Assembly: GCA_016235245.1 (NCBI GenBank)
Contig: JACRLO010000001.1
Coordinates: 62,001 to 126,000, forward strand
DNA from: Nitrospirota bacterium
GTDB taxonomy: Bacteria; Nitrospirota; Thermodesulfovibrionia; Thermodesulfovibrionales; UBA6898
DNA: 64,000 nucleotides
Direction of reading: 5' to 3'
Within the stretch, counting starts at the first letter, position 1. Each line of letters opens with the position of its first letter. Both the position numbers and the translations under genes were made by a program. The notes beneath the pieces are model-generated. The model searched no databases and had not been told where the DNA came from. It saw only the letters and a list, made by a program, of their open reading frames with translations. This document shows, piece after piece, positions 26,798 through 36,568 of this stretch.

Positions 26798-28623
26798 TGC
26801 TTCTCCGGAGTCATGCCAAATCTGTAATCGAGTGCCATGAGAAAAAACGTATAGGCTGTCGGCGCCTGCCTGACTGAGCCAAAGAATGCCCTGGCAGTCT
26901 TTGACGCCATCTCGAGGATATCCTGGTCCCCCGTAATACTGCCAAGGCGGAGGAGATTGAAGAGCGCAATGGAATTCCCCGAAGGTATTGCTCCATCATA
27001 GACCTCTTTCTGTCGGACAAGCAGTTCCTCGCCGTCATCTGCGGTAAAGAAAAAGCCGCCATGGTTATGGTCCCAAAAATGGTCAATGAAAATCCGGTTA
27101 AGCGCGAGGGCTTCCTCAAGATACCGTGCTTCAGAAGTTGCCAGATGAAGCGCGATAAGCCCTGAGATAAAAAAGGCATAGTCGTCTGCAGAAGCAGGAA
27201 GTGATGCATCCCCCTGTCGATAACGATGAAGAAGCCTTCCCTCCGGTGTGCGAAGCCGGGCCAGGATAAAATCGGCAGCACGTGATGCAATAACCTTATA
27301 TTCTGGTTTTTGAAAAACCTCTGCTGCTCTGGCAAAAGCCGTTATCATAAGGCCATTCCAGTCGGTCAGGACCTTGTCATCCTTGCCGGGGGGTATGCGG
27401 CCTGCACGATGGGAATACAGACGGGTAAGGGCTGCTTCTATGCGGTCAGCCAGGTCTTTTTCCGCAGCTTCTGTTCCTGCGGTATTCAGATTCTTCTCCC
27501 GGTGAAAAATATTTAAACCTGAAGAACTCCCTGATGCCTGCTCTGCAAAATTACCCTCCTTGCTGATATTGAAAAACGCGCAGATGATTTCCGCGTCCTG
27601 ATGGCCAAGAACCTCGAAAATTTCCTCATGTCTCCAGAGGTAGAATCGACCCTCTTCTCCTTCACTGTCAGCGTCTTCAGCCGAATAAAAGCCGCCCTCA
27701 GGAGATGTCATGTCCCGATGGACATAGAGAAGAATATCCTCTGCCGTTTTTCGGTATGCCTCGTTTCCTGTTGTCTGAAAAGCCTCGGTATACGCGATAC
27801 AGAGCATCGCCTGATCATAGAGCATCTTCTCGAAATGAGGCAGCAGCCAATGAGCATCTGTCGAATAGCGATGGAAACCAAAACCGACATGATCATAGAT
27901 GCCGCCATCTCTCATGGCATCGAGGGTCTTTGTGACCATCTGCATCGCCTCCCTGTTGCCTGTGCTCCCGGCATATCGCAGGAGGAAAAGCAGAATATGC
28001 GGTGTTGGAAACTTGGGGGCCTGGCTGAATCCCCCGTTTTCATGGTCGAACTGATGCCTTAACTGCTCAAAGGCATCGTGAAAAACAGATTCCACCGGCT
28101 CTTCCATCGCAACAGGCGCATTTCCACGCCTGAGTCGGTCAATCACTTCTTCGGAAAGCTTCATGAGCTTCGGCAGGTCAGATTCCCATAGGCTTTTCAG
28201 GCGCGGGATCATATCAAGCATGCCAATCCTGCCGAAACTGGCCTGCCTGGGGAAATAGGTGCCGGCAAAAAACGGATGTCTGTTGGGGGCCATGATGATG
28301 GTAAGAGGCCAGCCTCCGCTGCCCGTCATGAGCTGGCAGACTGTCATGTAGACATTATCTATGTCAGGCCTTTCTTCGCGGTCTACCTTGATGGATACGA
28401 AGGTCTCGTTCATCAGTTCCGCCACGCGCTCGTCTTCAAAAGACTCCTTTTCCATGACATGGCACCAGTGGCAGGTTGAATATCCTATCGAAAGAAAGAC
28501 CGGTTTGTTATCTCTTACTGCTTTATCAAAGGCCTCCGGTCCCCATGGATACCAGTCTACAGGGTTATAGGCATGCTGCAGCAGATAAGGACTTTTTTCA
28601 GAGATGAGTCTGTTGGGGTTCAT
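26794..28623 (-). CDS. YyaL-type protein: DUF255 thioredoxin-like domain plus alpha/alpha barrel
   Basis: The 609-residue protein begins with the conserved DUF255 segment [18 protein letters not shown] and a thioredoxin-like CHWC (Cys51, Cys54) with [11 protein letters not shown], followed by a long six-hairpin-like helical domain (about 180-600, [28 protein letters not shown]). The family (YyaL/spermatogenesis-associated protein 20) is widespread, but its reaction is not settled. No signal peptide is present, so it is cytosolic. It overlaps the DsbD-like gene by 4 bases and follows a small coiled-coil gene by 65. Confidence 0.9.
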   Translation of the reverse strand: MNPNRLISEKSPYLLQHAYNPVDWYPWGPEAFDKAVRDNKPVFLSIGYSTCHWCHVMEKESFEDERVAELMNETFVSIKVDREERPDIDNVYMTVCQLMTGSGGWPLTIIMAPNRHPFFAGTYFPRQASFGRIGMLDMIPRLKSLWESDLPKLMKLSEEVIDRLRRGNAPVAMEEPVESVFHDAFEQLRHQFDHENGGFSQAPKFPTPHILLFLLRYAGSTGNREAMQMVTKTLDAMRDGGIYDHVGFGFHRYSTDAHWLLPHFEKMLYDQAMLCIAYTEAFQTTGNEAYRKTAEDILLYVHRDMTSPEGGFYSAEDADSEGEEGRFYLWRHEEIFEVLGHQDAEIICAFFNISKEGNFAEQASGSSSGLNIFHREKNLNTAGTEAAEKDLADRIEAALTRLYSHRAGRIPPGKDDKVLTDWNGLMITAFARAAEVFQKPEYKVIASRAADFILARLRTPEGRLLHRYRQGDASLPASADDYAFFISGLIALHLATSEARYLEEALALNRIFIDHFWDHNHGGFFFTADDGEELLVRQKEVYDGAIPSGNSIALFNLLRLGSITGDQDILEMASKTARAFFGSVRQAPTAYTFFLMALDYRFGMTPEKQ

Positions 28624-28688
28624 AATACTGATCCGTTGATCTGTTCCGGCTGCACCCGAAGTCCTCCCAGGCGCTCTGCAGGTGTCTG

Positions 28689-28934
28689 CTACTTGATAAG
28701 CAGCTTGCTGGCGAAAAGGGTTTTTCTCATATCATCGATTTTGTTCTGGAGTTCGATGACCTCGTCTTTAAGCTTGCCGTTGCCGGAATGCTGCATGATC
28801 TTTGCTTTTTCCAGCAGAAGCACCCCTAACTCGGCAAGCTTGCCCGGCAGTTCTTCAAGAGTTGAAGCGCCTTTGACGTAGTTGCTGCCCCGTAATGTAG
28901 CAAGTTCGATCAGTTGCCGAAGGTTCTCGTCCAT
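28689..28934 (-). CDS. Small coiled-coil protein of unknown function
   Basis: The 81-residue protein has no family I can name. Most of it is predicted helix, with a heptad-like C-terminal half ([20 protein letters not shown]). GGAGAG lies about 7 bases before the ATG, and a plausible promoter lies further up. It is the first gene of a likely operon with the YyaL-type and DsbD-like genes. Confidence 0.6.
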   Translation of the reverse strand: MDENLRQLIELATLRGSNYVKGASTLEELPGKLAELGVLLLEKAKIMQHSGNGKLKDEVIELQNKIDDMRKTLFASKLLIK

Positions 28935-28967
28935 AAGCTCTCTCCATTATTCTTCCGGTCTGGTTAA

Positions 28968-28996
28968 AGACTATCAGAATTCAATGCCATGGTCAA
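28968..28996 (-). promoter_or_regulatory. Possible promoter of the small-protein/YyaL/DsbD-like operon
   Basis: On the minus strand TTGACC (28991-28996), a 17-base spacer and TAGTCT (28968-28973) precede the 81-residue gene. The -35 is good and the -10 weak. Confidence 0.45.
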
Positions 28997-29043
28997 ATTC
29001 TATTTCTAAGAGATTCGGGTATGCTTAAGCCGTGACGGACCTG

Positions 29044-31650
29044 TCACGTGAGGTATTTGTTCTTTACAAAATCGAGCTCATCTCCTGCGGTATTCAGCCT
29101 GCCGGCGAGTCTTTCATACAGAAGTTCATGCAGGATCCTGGAGTAGAGCGGACCTTGAGGCAGCCCCAGCTTTTTCAGATCATTCCCTTTGAGCATTGGC
29201 CGGACCTTCTGGAGTTCAACAAGAAAATGGGAGATGTCCCGCTTCTTCCCCGTATCTTTTGTCAAAGACATCGAAAAGAGGACAATTTCCAATTCCTTCC
29301 CGCAGAGAAGGTTGTAGAGACTGACCGGATTCTTAGAAGGAAGTCCGGCAATGATCTCCCGCTGCTGTTTCATCCCCTCAAGAATGATGTTCCTGGCCTT
29401 GGGCGGCGTTGAGAGCCGGGCAACCGCATCAGCGCGTTCACGGTCATCGAGGTGGGACAGGAGCGTCATAAGATAGAGTATTCCCTTTTCAATCTTCTGG
29501 TCGAGATAAAGGAGGTTATACCAGGCAAGGGTCTCGGCAGTGGATTCGAGTTCGGCCTCGAGCTGCTTGTCAAAGACGATCTTCTCATGGATTACTTTCA
29601 GCAGACCGTGATCAGACAGCCTCTTCAGGGTAAGTACCGGATTAGTTTCATGCAGTGACAGAAGAAGCTCCTCATACAGGCGTGATCCTGAAAGCCTGGT
29701 AAATAGATTCATCTCGATGGCTGATTTCATCAAAAATGCAGTATGCCGGCTCAGCCTGAACCCGAACCGCTCAGAGAAGCGTATTGCACGAAATGCGCGG
29801 GTAGGATCTTCCACAAAACTGAGGTTATGAAGGACGCGGATAGTCTTTTCTTTCAGATCTCGCTGACCGCCGAAAAAGTCGATGAGAAGGCCAAAGTCGT
29901 TGGAGTTAAGCCTGATGGCAAGAGTGTTGATCGTGAAATCCCTGCGGTACAGGTCTTTTTTAATCGAAGATGATTCTACCTTTGGAAGTGCTGCCGGTGA
30001 TTCGTAATATTCCGTACGGGCAGTAGCAATATCGATACGCAGTGTGCCCAGCTTGACCTGGGCTGTGCCGAACTTATCATGAGGCTTGACTTTCGCCCCA
30101 ATCTGCGCTGCAAGGATATTTGCAAAGCCGATACCGTCTCCTTCGACCACAAGATCAATATCAAGATTTTCTTTTCCGAGAAGGAGGTCCCTCACCGATC
30201 CTCCGACCAGATACGCACTGAACCCCAAACGTTCGGCAATCGTACCGGAGAGCTTCAGAATACTGAATATCTCTGCGGGGAACCTGTCTCTGAGCCAGGA
30301 GGAAAGGTTACGGCTCGAATAATGGATATCAGCGGTTTCATCCCTGTCGATACGCCGTTTTTTCAGAAATTCCTCATAAAGCACCCTGAGCAGGTCCGTC
30401 CTTGTGATAGCGCCAGCGATCCTCTGCCCCTCCAACACCGGCATAAATTTCTGATTGTGCTCAATCATCATTGTCTCGATGTCCCTGATTGGGGTATCTG
30501 CGGTTACCGTCAGTTTTTCCGTCGAACAGAAATCAGCAATGCGGTTCTTCTTGAAGCCGTGAAAGATCGCTTTTTCTACGGTCTCACGTGATATCAGCCC
30601 GGCATATTCACCATCTTTTATTACTGGCAGAACATTGACACCAAACTTGGTCATCGTATCTTCTGCTTCTCTGATCGCACTTTCCCAGGGGATTGTAATG
30701 ACCGGACTCGTCATAATATCAGCAGCGACTTTACCCGGCTTGATATGGTCTGGAATCCTCCTGAGAACCTCTTCTTCGACGGTCTCCAGGGAATCGCCCT
30801 TGATGCTGGCCGATGCAGCCGCATGGTGGCCGCCTCCGCCAAATTCTTTCAAAAGGGCAGCAACATCAAACTCTTTCACCCTGCTGCGGCCGACCAGGAT
30901 AATCCTCCCCTGCATGCCCAATATCAGAACAACGGCATCGATGTCCTCCAGATCCATGACTTTATGCGCCAGGAGAGCTGCATCGCCGAAATAGGAATCC
31001 CGCGAAGTTGTTGAAATCATGACTCGTATACCTTTGATGATCAGTTCCCGTGAAGATTTCAGAAGGTCGTTGAGAATCTCCAGTTCTTCCTTCCCCAAAT
31101 CGGTCTTCACATATTCCGAGACAATATTGAGGATGGCCCCCCGTTTAATGAGATACGATACGGCGCTCAGATCACGCTCGGTAGTGGAAGGGAAAAGAAA
31201 GCATCCCGTTTCCTCGTAGATACCCAGGGCAAGGATGGTTGCCTCCATCGGGTCCGGGTGAAGCCCCTTTTCCTTAAGCAGCTCGGTAAAGATCGTCGCC
31301 GTTGCCCCCACGGTTTCTATCCGCTCGTCATTGCTGCGGATGTCACCTTCTTCAACAGGGTGATGGTCAAAGATATGAACCCGAACATTTTTGTTCTTTA
31401 CGACATCAGAGAATATACCGATCCGGTCCGGCTGTTTGGTATCAACAATGATAAGCCTCGTTATCCCGGAAGGTTCAATGTCCCTGAGCTTCCGGATCTC
31501 CACGGGCCGGAAAACCTCTATAAAATCCCGGACCTTGCGCTCCTGTGATCCCGGAAATGCAAGGAAGGCATCCGGGAAGAGCTTCTTCGCCGCAATCATG
31601 GATGCAAGTGAGTCGAAATCAGCATTGAGGTGAGAGGTGATAATTTCCAC
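29044..31650 (-). CDS. DHH / CBS-pair / tRNA nucleotidyltransferase fusion protein
   Basis: The 868-residue protein joins three modules. A DHH/DHHA1 phosphoesterase (about 1-300) shows HLNADFDSLASM, FDHHPVEEGD and GGGGHHAAASAS. A CBS pair follows (about 308-430: ADIMTSPVITIP, LPVIKDGEYAGLISRE). Then a class II poly(A) polymerase/tRNA nucleotidyltransferase (about 460-860) shows LVGGSVRDLLLG, the DIDLV catalytic aspartates and YRRDFTINTLA. Members of this fusion type are A-adding or CCA-adding enzymes; the CBS pair may sense adenylates. The ORF has its own ATG but no strong promoter. It lies 38 bases after the GGDEF gene. Confidence 0.9.
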   Translation of the reverse strand: MEIITSHLNADFDSLASMIAAKKLFPDAFLAFPGSQERKVRDFIEVFRPVEIRKLRDIEPSGITRLIIVDTKQPDRIGIFSDVVKNKNVRVHIFDHHPVEEGDIRSNDERIETVGATATIFTELLKEKGLHPDPMEATILALGIYEETGCFLFPSTTERDLSAVSYLIKRGAILNIVSEYVKTDLGKEELEILNDLLKSSRELIIKGIRVMISTTSRDSYFGDAALLAHKVMDLEDIDAVVLILGMQGRIILVGRSRVKEFDVAALLKEFGGGGHHAAASASIKGDSLETVEEEVLRRIPDHIKPGKVAADIMTSPVITIPWESAIREAEDTMTKFGVNVLPVIKDGEYAGLISRETVEKAIFHGFKKNRIADFCSTEKLTVTADTPIRDIETMMIEHNQKFMPVLEGQRIAGAITRTDLLRVLYEEFLKKRRIDRDETADIHYSSRNLSSWLRDRFPAEIFSILKLSGTIAERLGFSAYLVGGSVRDLLLGKENLDIDLVVEGDGIGFANILAAQIGAKVKPHDKFGTAQVKLGTLRIDIATARTEYYESPAALPKVESSSIKKDLYRRDFTINTLAIRLNSNDFGLLIDFFGGQRDLKEKTIRVLHNLSFVEDPTRAFRAIRFSERFGFRLSRHTAFLMKSAIEMNLFTRLSGSRLYEELLLSLHETNPVLTLKRLSDHGLLKVIHEKIVFDKQLEAELESTAETLAWYNLLYLDQKIEKGILYLMTLLSHLDDRERADAVARLSTPPKARNIILEGMKQQREIIAGLPSKNPVSLYNLLCGKELEIVLFSMSLTKDTGKKRDISHFLVELQKVRPMLKGNDLKKLGLPQGPLYSRILHELLYERLAGRLNTAGDELDFVKNKYLT

Positions 31651-31688
31651 GTGGTTACCGCCAGCGCCGCTGACCGGGAAACGATACG

Positions 31689-33083
31689 CTAATCGAAAAC
31701 AATTGCACGGTCTCTGCCACTCTTTTTTGCCTCGTACAGGGCATCATCAGCAGCAGAAATGAGTTCATCGTGGGTTTTGATCCTGGCATTGGGAAAGGCT
31801 GAAATGCCGATGCTGACGGTTATGCCGGCCATGTTCCTGAGAATTCTGAACTTGTGGCTCTTGATCGCCGTGCGCATCCTCTCTGCCTCTGCTATGGCCC
31901 CTTCAACAGGCGTCTGGGGAAGCATGACGATAAACTCTTCTCCCCCGTAGCGCGCAAGCACATCACTCTTGCGTGTGTGATGTTTCAGCAGCAGGGCAAA
32001 TTCTTTCAGCACGGCATCGCCGATTTTGTGACCGTAAGAATCGTTTATTTTCTTGAAGAAATCAATATCGAGCATGAGACAGCTTATCGGCAAAGCATAC
32101 CGCTCCGAACGACTGAACTCCTCAATAATGCGGTGATAAAAATAACGTATATTGTAAATACCGGTCAGGTAGTCAGTGATGGCAAGTTTTTCAAGTCTTG
32201 TCTTCTCATCCTCTATCTGTGCGAAAAGAAAGGCATTGTAGAGTGTATTAGCAGATGCATCTGATATCGTCTTCAAGAGCCTGATTTCATTTTCCGTAAA
32301 CGCATGCTGTTTTCTCGATGTCCTCAGAAACAGGGTACCGATGACCTTCTCCTTAAAGATAATCGGCATAACGAGAATAGAGCGAATGCCCAGAGGGGCC
32401 ACGATATCCCGTACGGACGACATCAGCGGATCAGAAGTGATATCCCGTATAATGACCGGCTTCTTGTTGATCAGGGCCTCCTCAATCTCCGGATATTTCT
32501 TAAGACTGAGCTTGATCGCGATGAGATCCGGCGTCTCGAAGCTGGCCACCACATAGGCATACTTATGGAGCCAGTCAATTCTTACGATCGAGCACCGCGT
32601 GACCGGCATGACCTCGGCGATTTTCTTGACGATCAGATATAAGAGTTCTTTGGAATCGAGCGTCGATGAGATGAGCTGCGTAAAGTCGTTAACGATCTGC
32701 AGGTTGTAGACCTCCTGCTTCAATGCAATGTTCGCCTCTTTCAGACCGATAATCATCTGGAGCTTGTGATCGAGGTCCTCATCAAGAAACGGTTTGTACA
32801 TATAAAGACCTGCGTTATGGGCAATAGACGCCTGGATACCCTTTTCTCTGCCGCCTGCAATCATGGTAATAACCGGCGTGTCTGACGTCCGCCCGGAAAT
32901 AAGGGGCAGAAGCGAATTTTCTGTAATAACTGCAGAGGGAGATTTTGTTGAAAGGGCGTCAAACAGTTCTTCAGCTGAATCACAGTTCAAACAACGGTAT
33001 TTTCTTGAGCCTCTGAAGAAGGACTCAAGAAAAGTTATAACAGATCTATTTCTTGCAAAAAGCAGTAGGGTCTTTTTTTTCAT
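31689..33083 (-). CDS. Diguanylate cyclase with degenerate receiver and GAF domains
   Basis: The 464-residue protein has a receiver-like domain (about 4-115), a GAF domain (about 140-290) and a GGDEF domain (about 305-464) with an intact active site RYGGEEF, so it should make cyclic-di-GMP. In the receiver the N-terminal acidic pair is missing (FARNR), and the acceptor position reads ENSLLP with Asn or Glu, while the KP motif stays. It probably is not phosphorylated. TTGACA and GATAAT 17 bases apart precede it. The downstream neighbour is the tRNA nucleotidyltransferase fusion. Confidence 0.9.
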   Translation of the reverse strand: MKKKTLLLFARNRSVITFLESFFRGSRKYRCLNCDSAEELFDALSTKSPSAVITENSLLPLISGRTSDTPVITMIAGGREKGIQASIAHNAGLYMYKPFLDEDLDHKLQMIIGLKEANIALKQEVYNLQIVNDFTQLISSTLDSKELLYLIVKKIAEVMPVTRCSIVRIDWLHKYAYVVASFETPDLIAIKLSLKKYPEIEEALINKKPVIIRDITSDPLMSSVRDIVAPLGIRSILVMPIIFKEKVIGTLFLRTSRKQHAFTENEIRLLKTISDASANTLYNAFLFAQIEDEKTRLEKLAITDYLTGIYNIRYFYHRIIEEFSRSERYALPISCLMLDIDFFKKINDSYGHKIGDAVLKEFALLLKHHTRKSDVLARYGGEEFIVMLPQTPVEGAIAEAERMRTAIKSHKFRILRNMAGITVSIGISAFPNARIKTHDELISAADDALYEAKKSGRDRAIVFD

Positions 33084-33116
33084 AACCGCTTATTTTTATG
33101 AGTTTTTATTGCCTCT

Positions 33117-33145
33117 ATTATCCCAGTTTTCGTGCTGTCTGTCAA
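33117..33145 (-). promoter_or_regulatory. Promoter of the GGDEF gene
   Basis: On the minus strand a perfect TTGACA (33140-33145), a 17-base spacer and GATAAT (33117-33122) form a strong sigma-70-type promoter. The leader to the ATG at 33083 is about 27 bases. Confidence 0.7.
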
Positions 33146-33215
33146 AACAAAAGGAGATGTAACAACTCAGATGTTTAGACGGCAGCCTGTGCTAATAACC
33201 TGTTTAGGTTGGCGA

Positions 33216-33273
33216 CTAACTACCTATGCGCACTCCAGAGCGTAAACCGGCAGAACACCCGACGGGTAGTTAG
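33216..33273. other. Spaced inverted repeat at the end of the Pit gene
   Basis: CTAACTACC (33216-33224) and GGTAGTTAG (33265-33273) are perfect reverse complements 40 bases apart, and the second overlaps the Pit stop codon. It could form a long-loop stem in the 3' end of the transporter message. Confidence 0.35.
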
Positions 33274-34262
33274 GAGAAGAGCAGTATTGCTTTGCAGATG
33301 AGCCAGGCAAGGATTGCACAGGCAGGAAGGGTAATGAGCCATGCCAGAACAATATTGCCTCCAACCCCCCAGCGGACAGCCGAGAGTCTTTTGGAGGCTC
33401 CCACGCCCATAATGGTCGAGGAAATAATATGGGTTGTCGAAAGAGGAAGGCCAAAATGTGAGGCAACTTCTATGACGGTCGCAGCAGATGCCTCAGCGGC
33501 AAATCCATGAATTGGCTTAAGATTGACAAGCTTTACGCCGAGAGTCTTGATAATCTTCCAGCCTCCAAATGCAGTTCCCAGTCCCATTGCCGTTGCGCAG
33601 AGAGCTATGACCCACAGCGGCACATTGAAATCGGGGATTACATGAGCGCTCAGCAGTGCCATGGTGATAATTCCCATAGTTTTTTGGGCATCGTTGTTGC
33701 CATGGCTGAAGGCCATGTACGCAGCAGATGCGATCTGAGACCTGTTGAATATTTTCGAGACCAGCGCAGGAGAAGAGCGCCTAAATACCAGGATGAGAAG
33801 ATGCATAAGAAAAAAACCAAGCACGAGACCTACGACGGGCGACAATAAAAGACCTCCCAGTATCTTATACACGCCTTTTTGGATAATGACCCCTGTCCCT
33901 GATGTTGCTATGGCCGCACCCACAAGACTTGAAAGGATCGCGTGACTCGATGATGTCGGAAGACCGAAATACCAGGTAATAAGATCCCATATAATGGCAG
34001 ACAGGAGCGCTGAAATGACCGTAATCTGGGTGACTGCTGATGCCTCGACAAGCCCTGAGCCGACCATCTTTGCAACCGCAGTGCCGGCAAAGGCCCCGGC
34101 GATATTGAGAATAGCTGCCATGGATACGGCAACCTTGGGCGAAAGCACTCGGGTAGAAACAGAGGTTGCGATGGCGTTTGCCGTATCGTGAAAGCCATTA
34201 ATAAAATCAAAGACCGTTGCGAGGACTATGACGCAGACAAGAAGGGTAATAGAATCATGCAT
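33270..34262 (-). CDS. PiT-family inorganic phosphate transporter
   Basis: The 330-residue protein has about ten membrane helices and the duplicated signatures of PiT transporters: FINGFHDTANAIATSVSTRVL near the N-terminus and SHGNNDAQKTMG near residue 190. It moves phosphate with a cation across the inner membrane. The ATG overlaps the DUF47 gene by 8 bases, the common DUF47-pit pair. The length is short compared with E. coli PitA, as in many lineages with the two-gene form. Confidence 0.92.
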   Translation of the reverse strand: MHDSITLLVCVIVLATVFDFINGFHDTANAIATSVSTRVLSPKVAVSMAAILNIAGAFAGTAVAKMVGSGLVEASAVTQITVISALLSAIIWDLITWYFGLPTSSSHAILSSLVGAAIATSGTGVIIQKGVYKILGGLLLSPVVGLVLGFFLMHLLILVFRRSSPALVSKIFNRSQIASAAYMAFSHGNNDAQKTMGIITMALLSAHVIPDFNVPLWVIALCATAMGLGTAFGGWKIIKTLGVKLVNLKPIHGFAAEASAATVIEVASHFGLPLSTTHIISSTIMGVGASKRLSAVRWGVGGNIVLAWLITLPACAILAWLICKAILLFS

Positions 34263-34872
34263 ATTTCAGAACAATGGATTCAATAACGTTGGCAACGTCT
34301 TCACACTTATCAGAGGCATCTTCAAGATGTTCGTAGATCTCTTTCCACTTGATGATCAGGATCGGGTCCTTGATTTCATCAAACAATTTCCCGAGAGCAT
34401 CCCGGAAATCCCTGTCAATCCTGTTTTCAAGCCTGTTTATCTCAATACAATATTCCTGGACATGGCTGTAGTTCTTTTCCTTGAGCTTCTGGATAGCCTT
34501 ATGCATCACCTCTGTTGTTATCAGAAGGTCTTTTGACATGGAAATCGCCTCTTTTGTTGACTCCTTCAGTCTGAAAACTATAATCCGGTCAACCGCTCCC
34601 CAGATAAGGTCGAGAACATCATCGAGGCTTGCGACAAGCTCATGCAGGTCCTCCCTGTCGATAGGCGTGATAAAGGTCTTATTCAGCTGTTTCATCACCT
34701 CATGAGTCAGGATATCGCCTTCCTGCTCGACCTCATAAATCTCCTTTGCCCTCGCCTCGAGATTGTCGAAATTCTCCATAAGTGATACCAGAAGTCCTGC
34801 AGCCTTTGTCAGATTCTGTGACGCGCGGTCAAAGATCTCAAAAAAATCTACTTCTTTAGGAAAAAGTTTCAT
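34255..34872 (-). CDS. DUF47 / PhoU-like Pit accessory protein
   Basis: The 205-residue all-helical protein matches DUF47 (FFEIFDRASQNLTKAAGLL, ADRIIVFRL-type helix at about 90-100, CEDVANVIESIV at the end). Members of this family accompany PiT transporters and probably control them. It overlaps the transporter gene by 8 bases, giving coupled translation, and has GAGGGC about 6 bases before its ATG. No enzyme activity is expected. Confidence 0.9.
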   Translation of the reverse strand: MKLFPKEVDFFEIFDRASQNLTKAAGLLVSLMENFDNLEARAKEIYEVEQEGDILTHEVMKQLNKTFITPIDREDLHELVASLDDVLDLIWGAVDRIIVFRLKESTKEAISMSKDLLITTEVMHKAIQKLKEKNYSHVQEYCIEINRLENRIDRDFRDALGKLFDEIKDPILIIKWKEIYEHLEDASDKCEDVANVIESIVLKYA

Positions 34873-34951
34873 ATATAGCCCTCAGGAAATAGGATATACA
34901 AAGGCGAATTAGATGTCAAATATAAAGTCTCTGAAAATAGCAGCACCCGCA

Positions 34952-36046
34952 TTACGAAACCGACAATGTTTTTTGAACCGCCTGCTGAACTGCCTTTCCG
35001 GGTATGTTACCCTGTATCTTGACCCTTCCTATCTGCTCAGGGAGAATAAACTTCACGTCACCGGAAACGGTTTTTTTGTCCAGTTTCATGGCGTCAAAGA
35101 ACGCGGAGAGGTCGATGCCGGCAGGTATTTCGGTCGGAAGGCCGAATATTTTTATGAGGTGCTGTATTCTTGAGACCTCCTCGCTGCTTATAAGACCGAC
35201 TTCATGGGCGATCATGGCCTCAACATGCATTCCGATGCCAACTGCTTCGCCGTGGAGGAACGTGGTATATCCCGTAGCAGTCTCGATTGCATGCCCAATG
35301 GTATGACCGAAATTCAATATGGCCCTGAGACCTGACTCGCGCTCATCGCGTGATACGACATCAGCCTTGATTTCACAGGAGCGTCTGATAATATGGATAA
35401 GGTCGTCAGGGTTAAGGCTCAGGAGGGTTTCCCGTTTCTTCTCAAGAAAATCAAAAAAAGTGCTGTCCCAAATGATGCCATACTTGATAATTTCGGCCAT
35501 TCCGGCGAGGAAATTTCTCCGCGAAAGCGTATGGAGTGTGCTGATGTCAACCCAGACAAGCCTCGGCTGCCAGAACGTCCCAATCATATTTTTCCCGAGG
35601 GCATGATTGACGCCTGTCTTTCCGCCTACGGAGCTGTCAACCTGCGCCAGAAGCGTAGTAGGCACCTGGATGAAATCAATCCCTCTCATATAGGTTGAGG
35701 CTGCATATCCGGCAATGTCGCCGATGACTCCGCCGCCAAGCGCTATCACGACCGAGCGTCTGTCGAATCGCATCCTGAGCAGCTGTTCATAAATCCGCTC
35801 TACCGACAAGAGGTTTTTGTATTCCTCTCCGTCAGGAAGAATGATCTCGATGATTTCAAAGCCGGAGCCTGTGAGTGAAGCTGCCAGTGCTTTACCATAA
35901 AGATCATAGACAGTCGGATTGCTCACAATTGCAGCCTTTTTGCTGAAATCAAAGCGTTCGAGACTTTTCCCAAGATCCTTCAGGATGCCGCTGCCTGTGG
36001 CAATGGTATAGCTTCTTTCTCCCAGCTCTACCCGTATCTTGTTCAT
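34952..36046 (-). CDS. aroB: 3-dehydroquinate synthase
   Basis: The 364-residue protein is AroB, which turns DAHP into 3-dehydroquinate, the second shikimate-pathway step, with NAD and a metal. The NAD loop GGGVIGDIAGYAA and VPTTLLAQVDSSVGGKTGVNH lie at about 100-155. The metal ligands appear as Glu in MAEIIKYG, and as His in GHTIGHAIE and FLHGEAVGIG. It overlaps aroK by 4 bases. A compact aroC-aroK-aroB group is therefore present, with aroC first. Confidence 0.95.
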   Translation of the reverse strand: MNKIRVELGERSYTIATGSGILKDLGKSLERFDFSKKAAIVSNPTVYDLYGKALAASLTGSGFEIIEIILPDGEEYKNLLSVERIYEQLLRMRFDRRSVVIALGGGVIGDIAGYAASTYMRGIDFIQVPTTLLAQVDSSVGGKTGVNHALGKNMIGTFWQPRLVWVDISTLHTLSRRNFLAGMAEIIKYGIIWDSTFFDFLEKKRETLLSLNPDDLIHIIRRSCEIKADVVSRDERESGLRAILNFGHTIGHAIETATGYTTFLHGEAVGIGMHVEAMIAHEVGLISSEEVSRIQHLIKIFGLPTEIPAGIDLSAFFDAMKLDKKTVSGDVKFILPEQIGRVKIQGNIPGKAVQQAVQKTLSVS

Positions 36047-36546
36047 GACATTTTTCCTATTATTTCGCCAGCAATCTCAAGAGGTGTCTTGCCTTCCGTA
36101 TCAATCATTATTCCCGCCTTCTCATAAAATGGCTGTCTCGCTGCTAACAGTTCTGATATTCTCAGCAGCCTGTCTTCACTCTGCAGAAGAGGCCGATCAC
36201 TATTGCCGGCAGTACGAAGCATAATTGTCTCGGGGCCTGCGGTGAGGCAGAAGATACGGCCATGGGCCCTCAGCGCATTCAGGTTTTCCTCCCTCAAAAC
36301 AGCTCCCCCTCCTGTAGATATAATAATGCCCTGCTCTGACGCAACCTGCAGGATGGCTGCAGTCTCGATCTGCCGGAAATACTCTTCTCCGTTACAGGAA
36401 AAAATCTCAGGAATGGTTTTCTGCTGCGAGGCTTCAAGCTCCCGGTCTATATCGACGAGCCTCATGCCGCACAGCCGGGCCAGCTCCCTGGCAACAGCAC
36501 TTTTCCCTGTCCCCATAAATCCAGTCAATACGATATTTGTCAACAT
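36043..36546 (-). CDS. aroK: Shikimate kinase
   Basis: The 167-residue protein has the Walker A GFMGTGKSAV (about residues 8-17), DIDRELEASQ and the shikimate-binding GGGAVLREEN. It phosphorylates shikimate at O3. I take the ATG at 36546 because it gives a normal N-terminus (MLTNIVLTGF); an open frame continues 66 codons upstream into aroC without similarity. It follows aroC by 22 bases and overlaps aroB by 4. Confidence 0.93.
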   Translation of the reverse strand: MLTNIVLTGFMGTGKSAVARELARLCGMRLVDIDRELEASQQKTIPEIFSCNGEEYFRQIETAAILQVASEQGIIISTGGGAVLREENLNALRAHGRIFCLTAGPETIMLRTAGNSDRPLLQSEDRLLRISELLAARQPFYEKAGIMIDTEGKTPLEIAGEIIGKMS

Positions 36547-36568
36547 AACCCAGTCTGAAACATGCCCG

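Noticed and set aside
33164-33270. Possible riboswitch downstream of the Pit gene
   Set aside because: The inverted CTAACTACC pair and GGTAG-like motifs recall GEMM elements, but the core motifs are absent and the position is at a gene end, not a leader.
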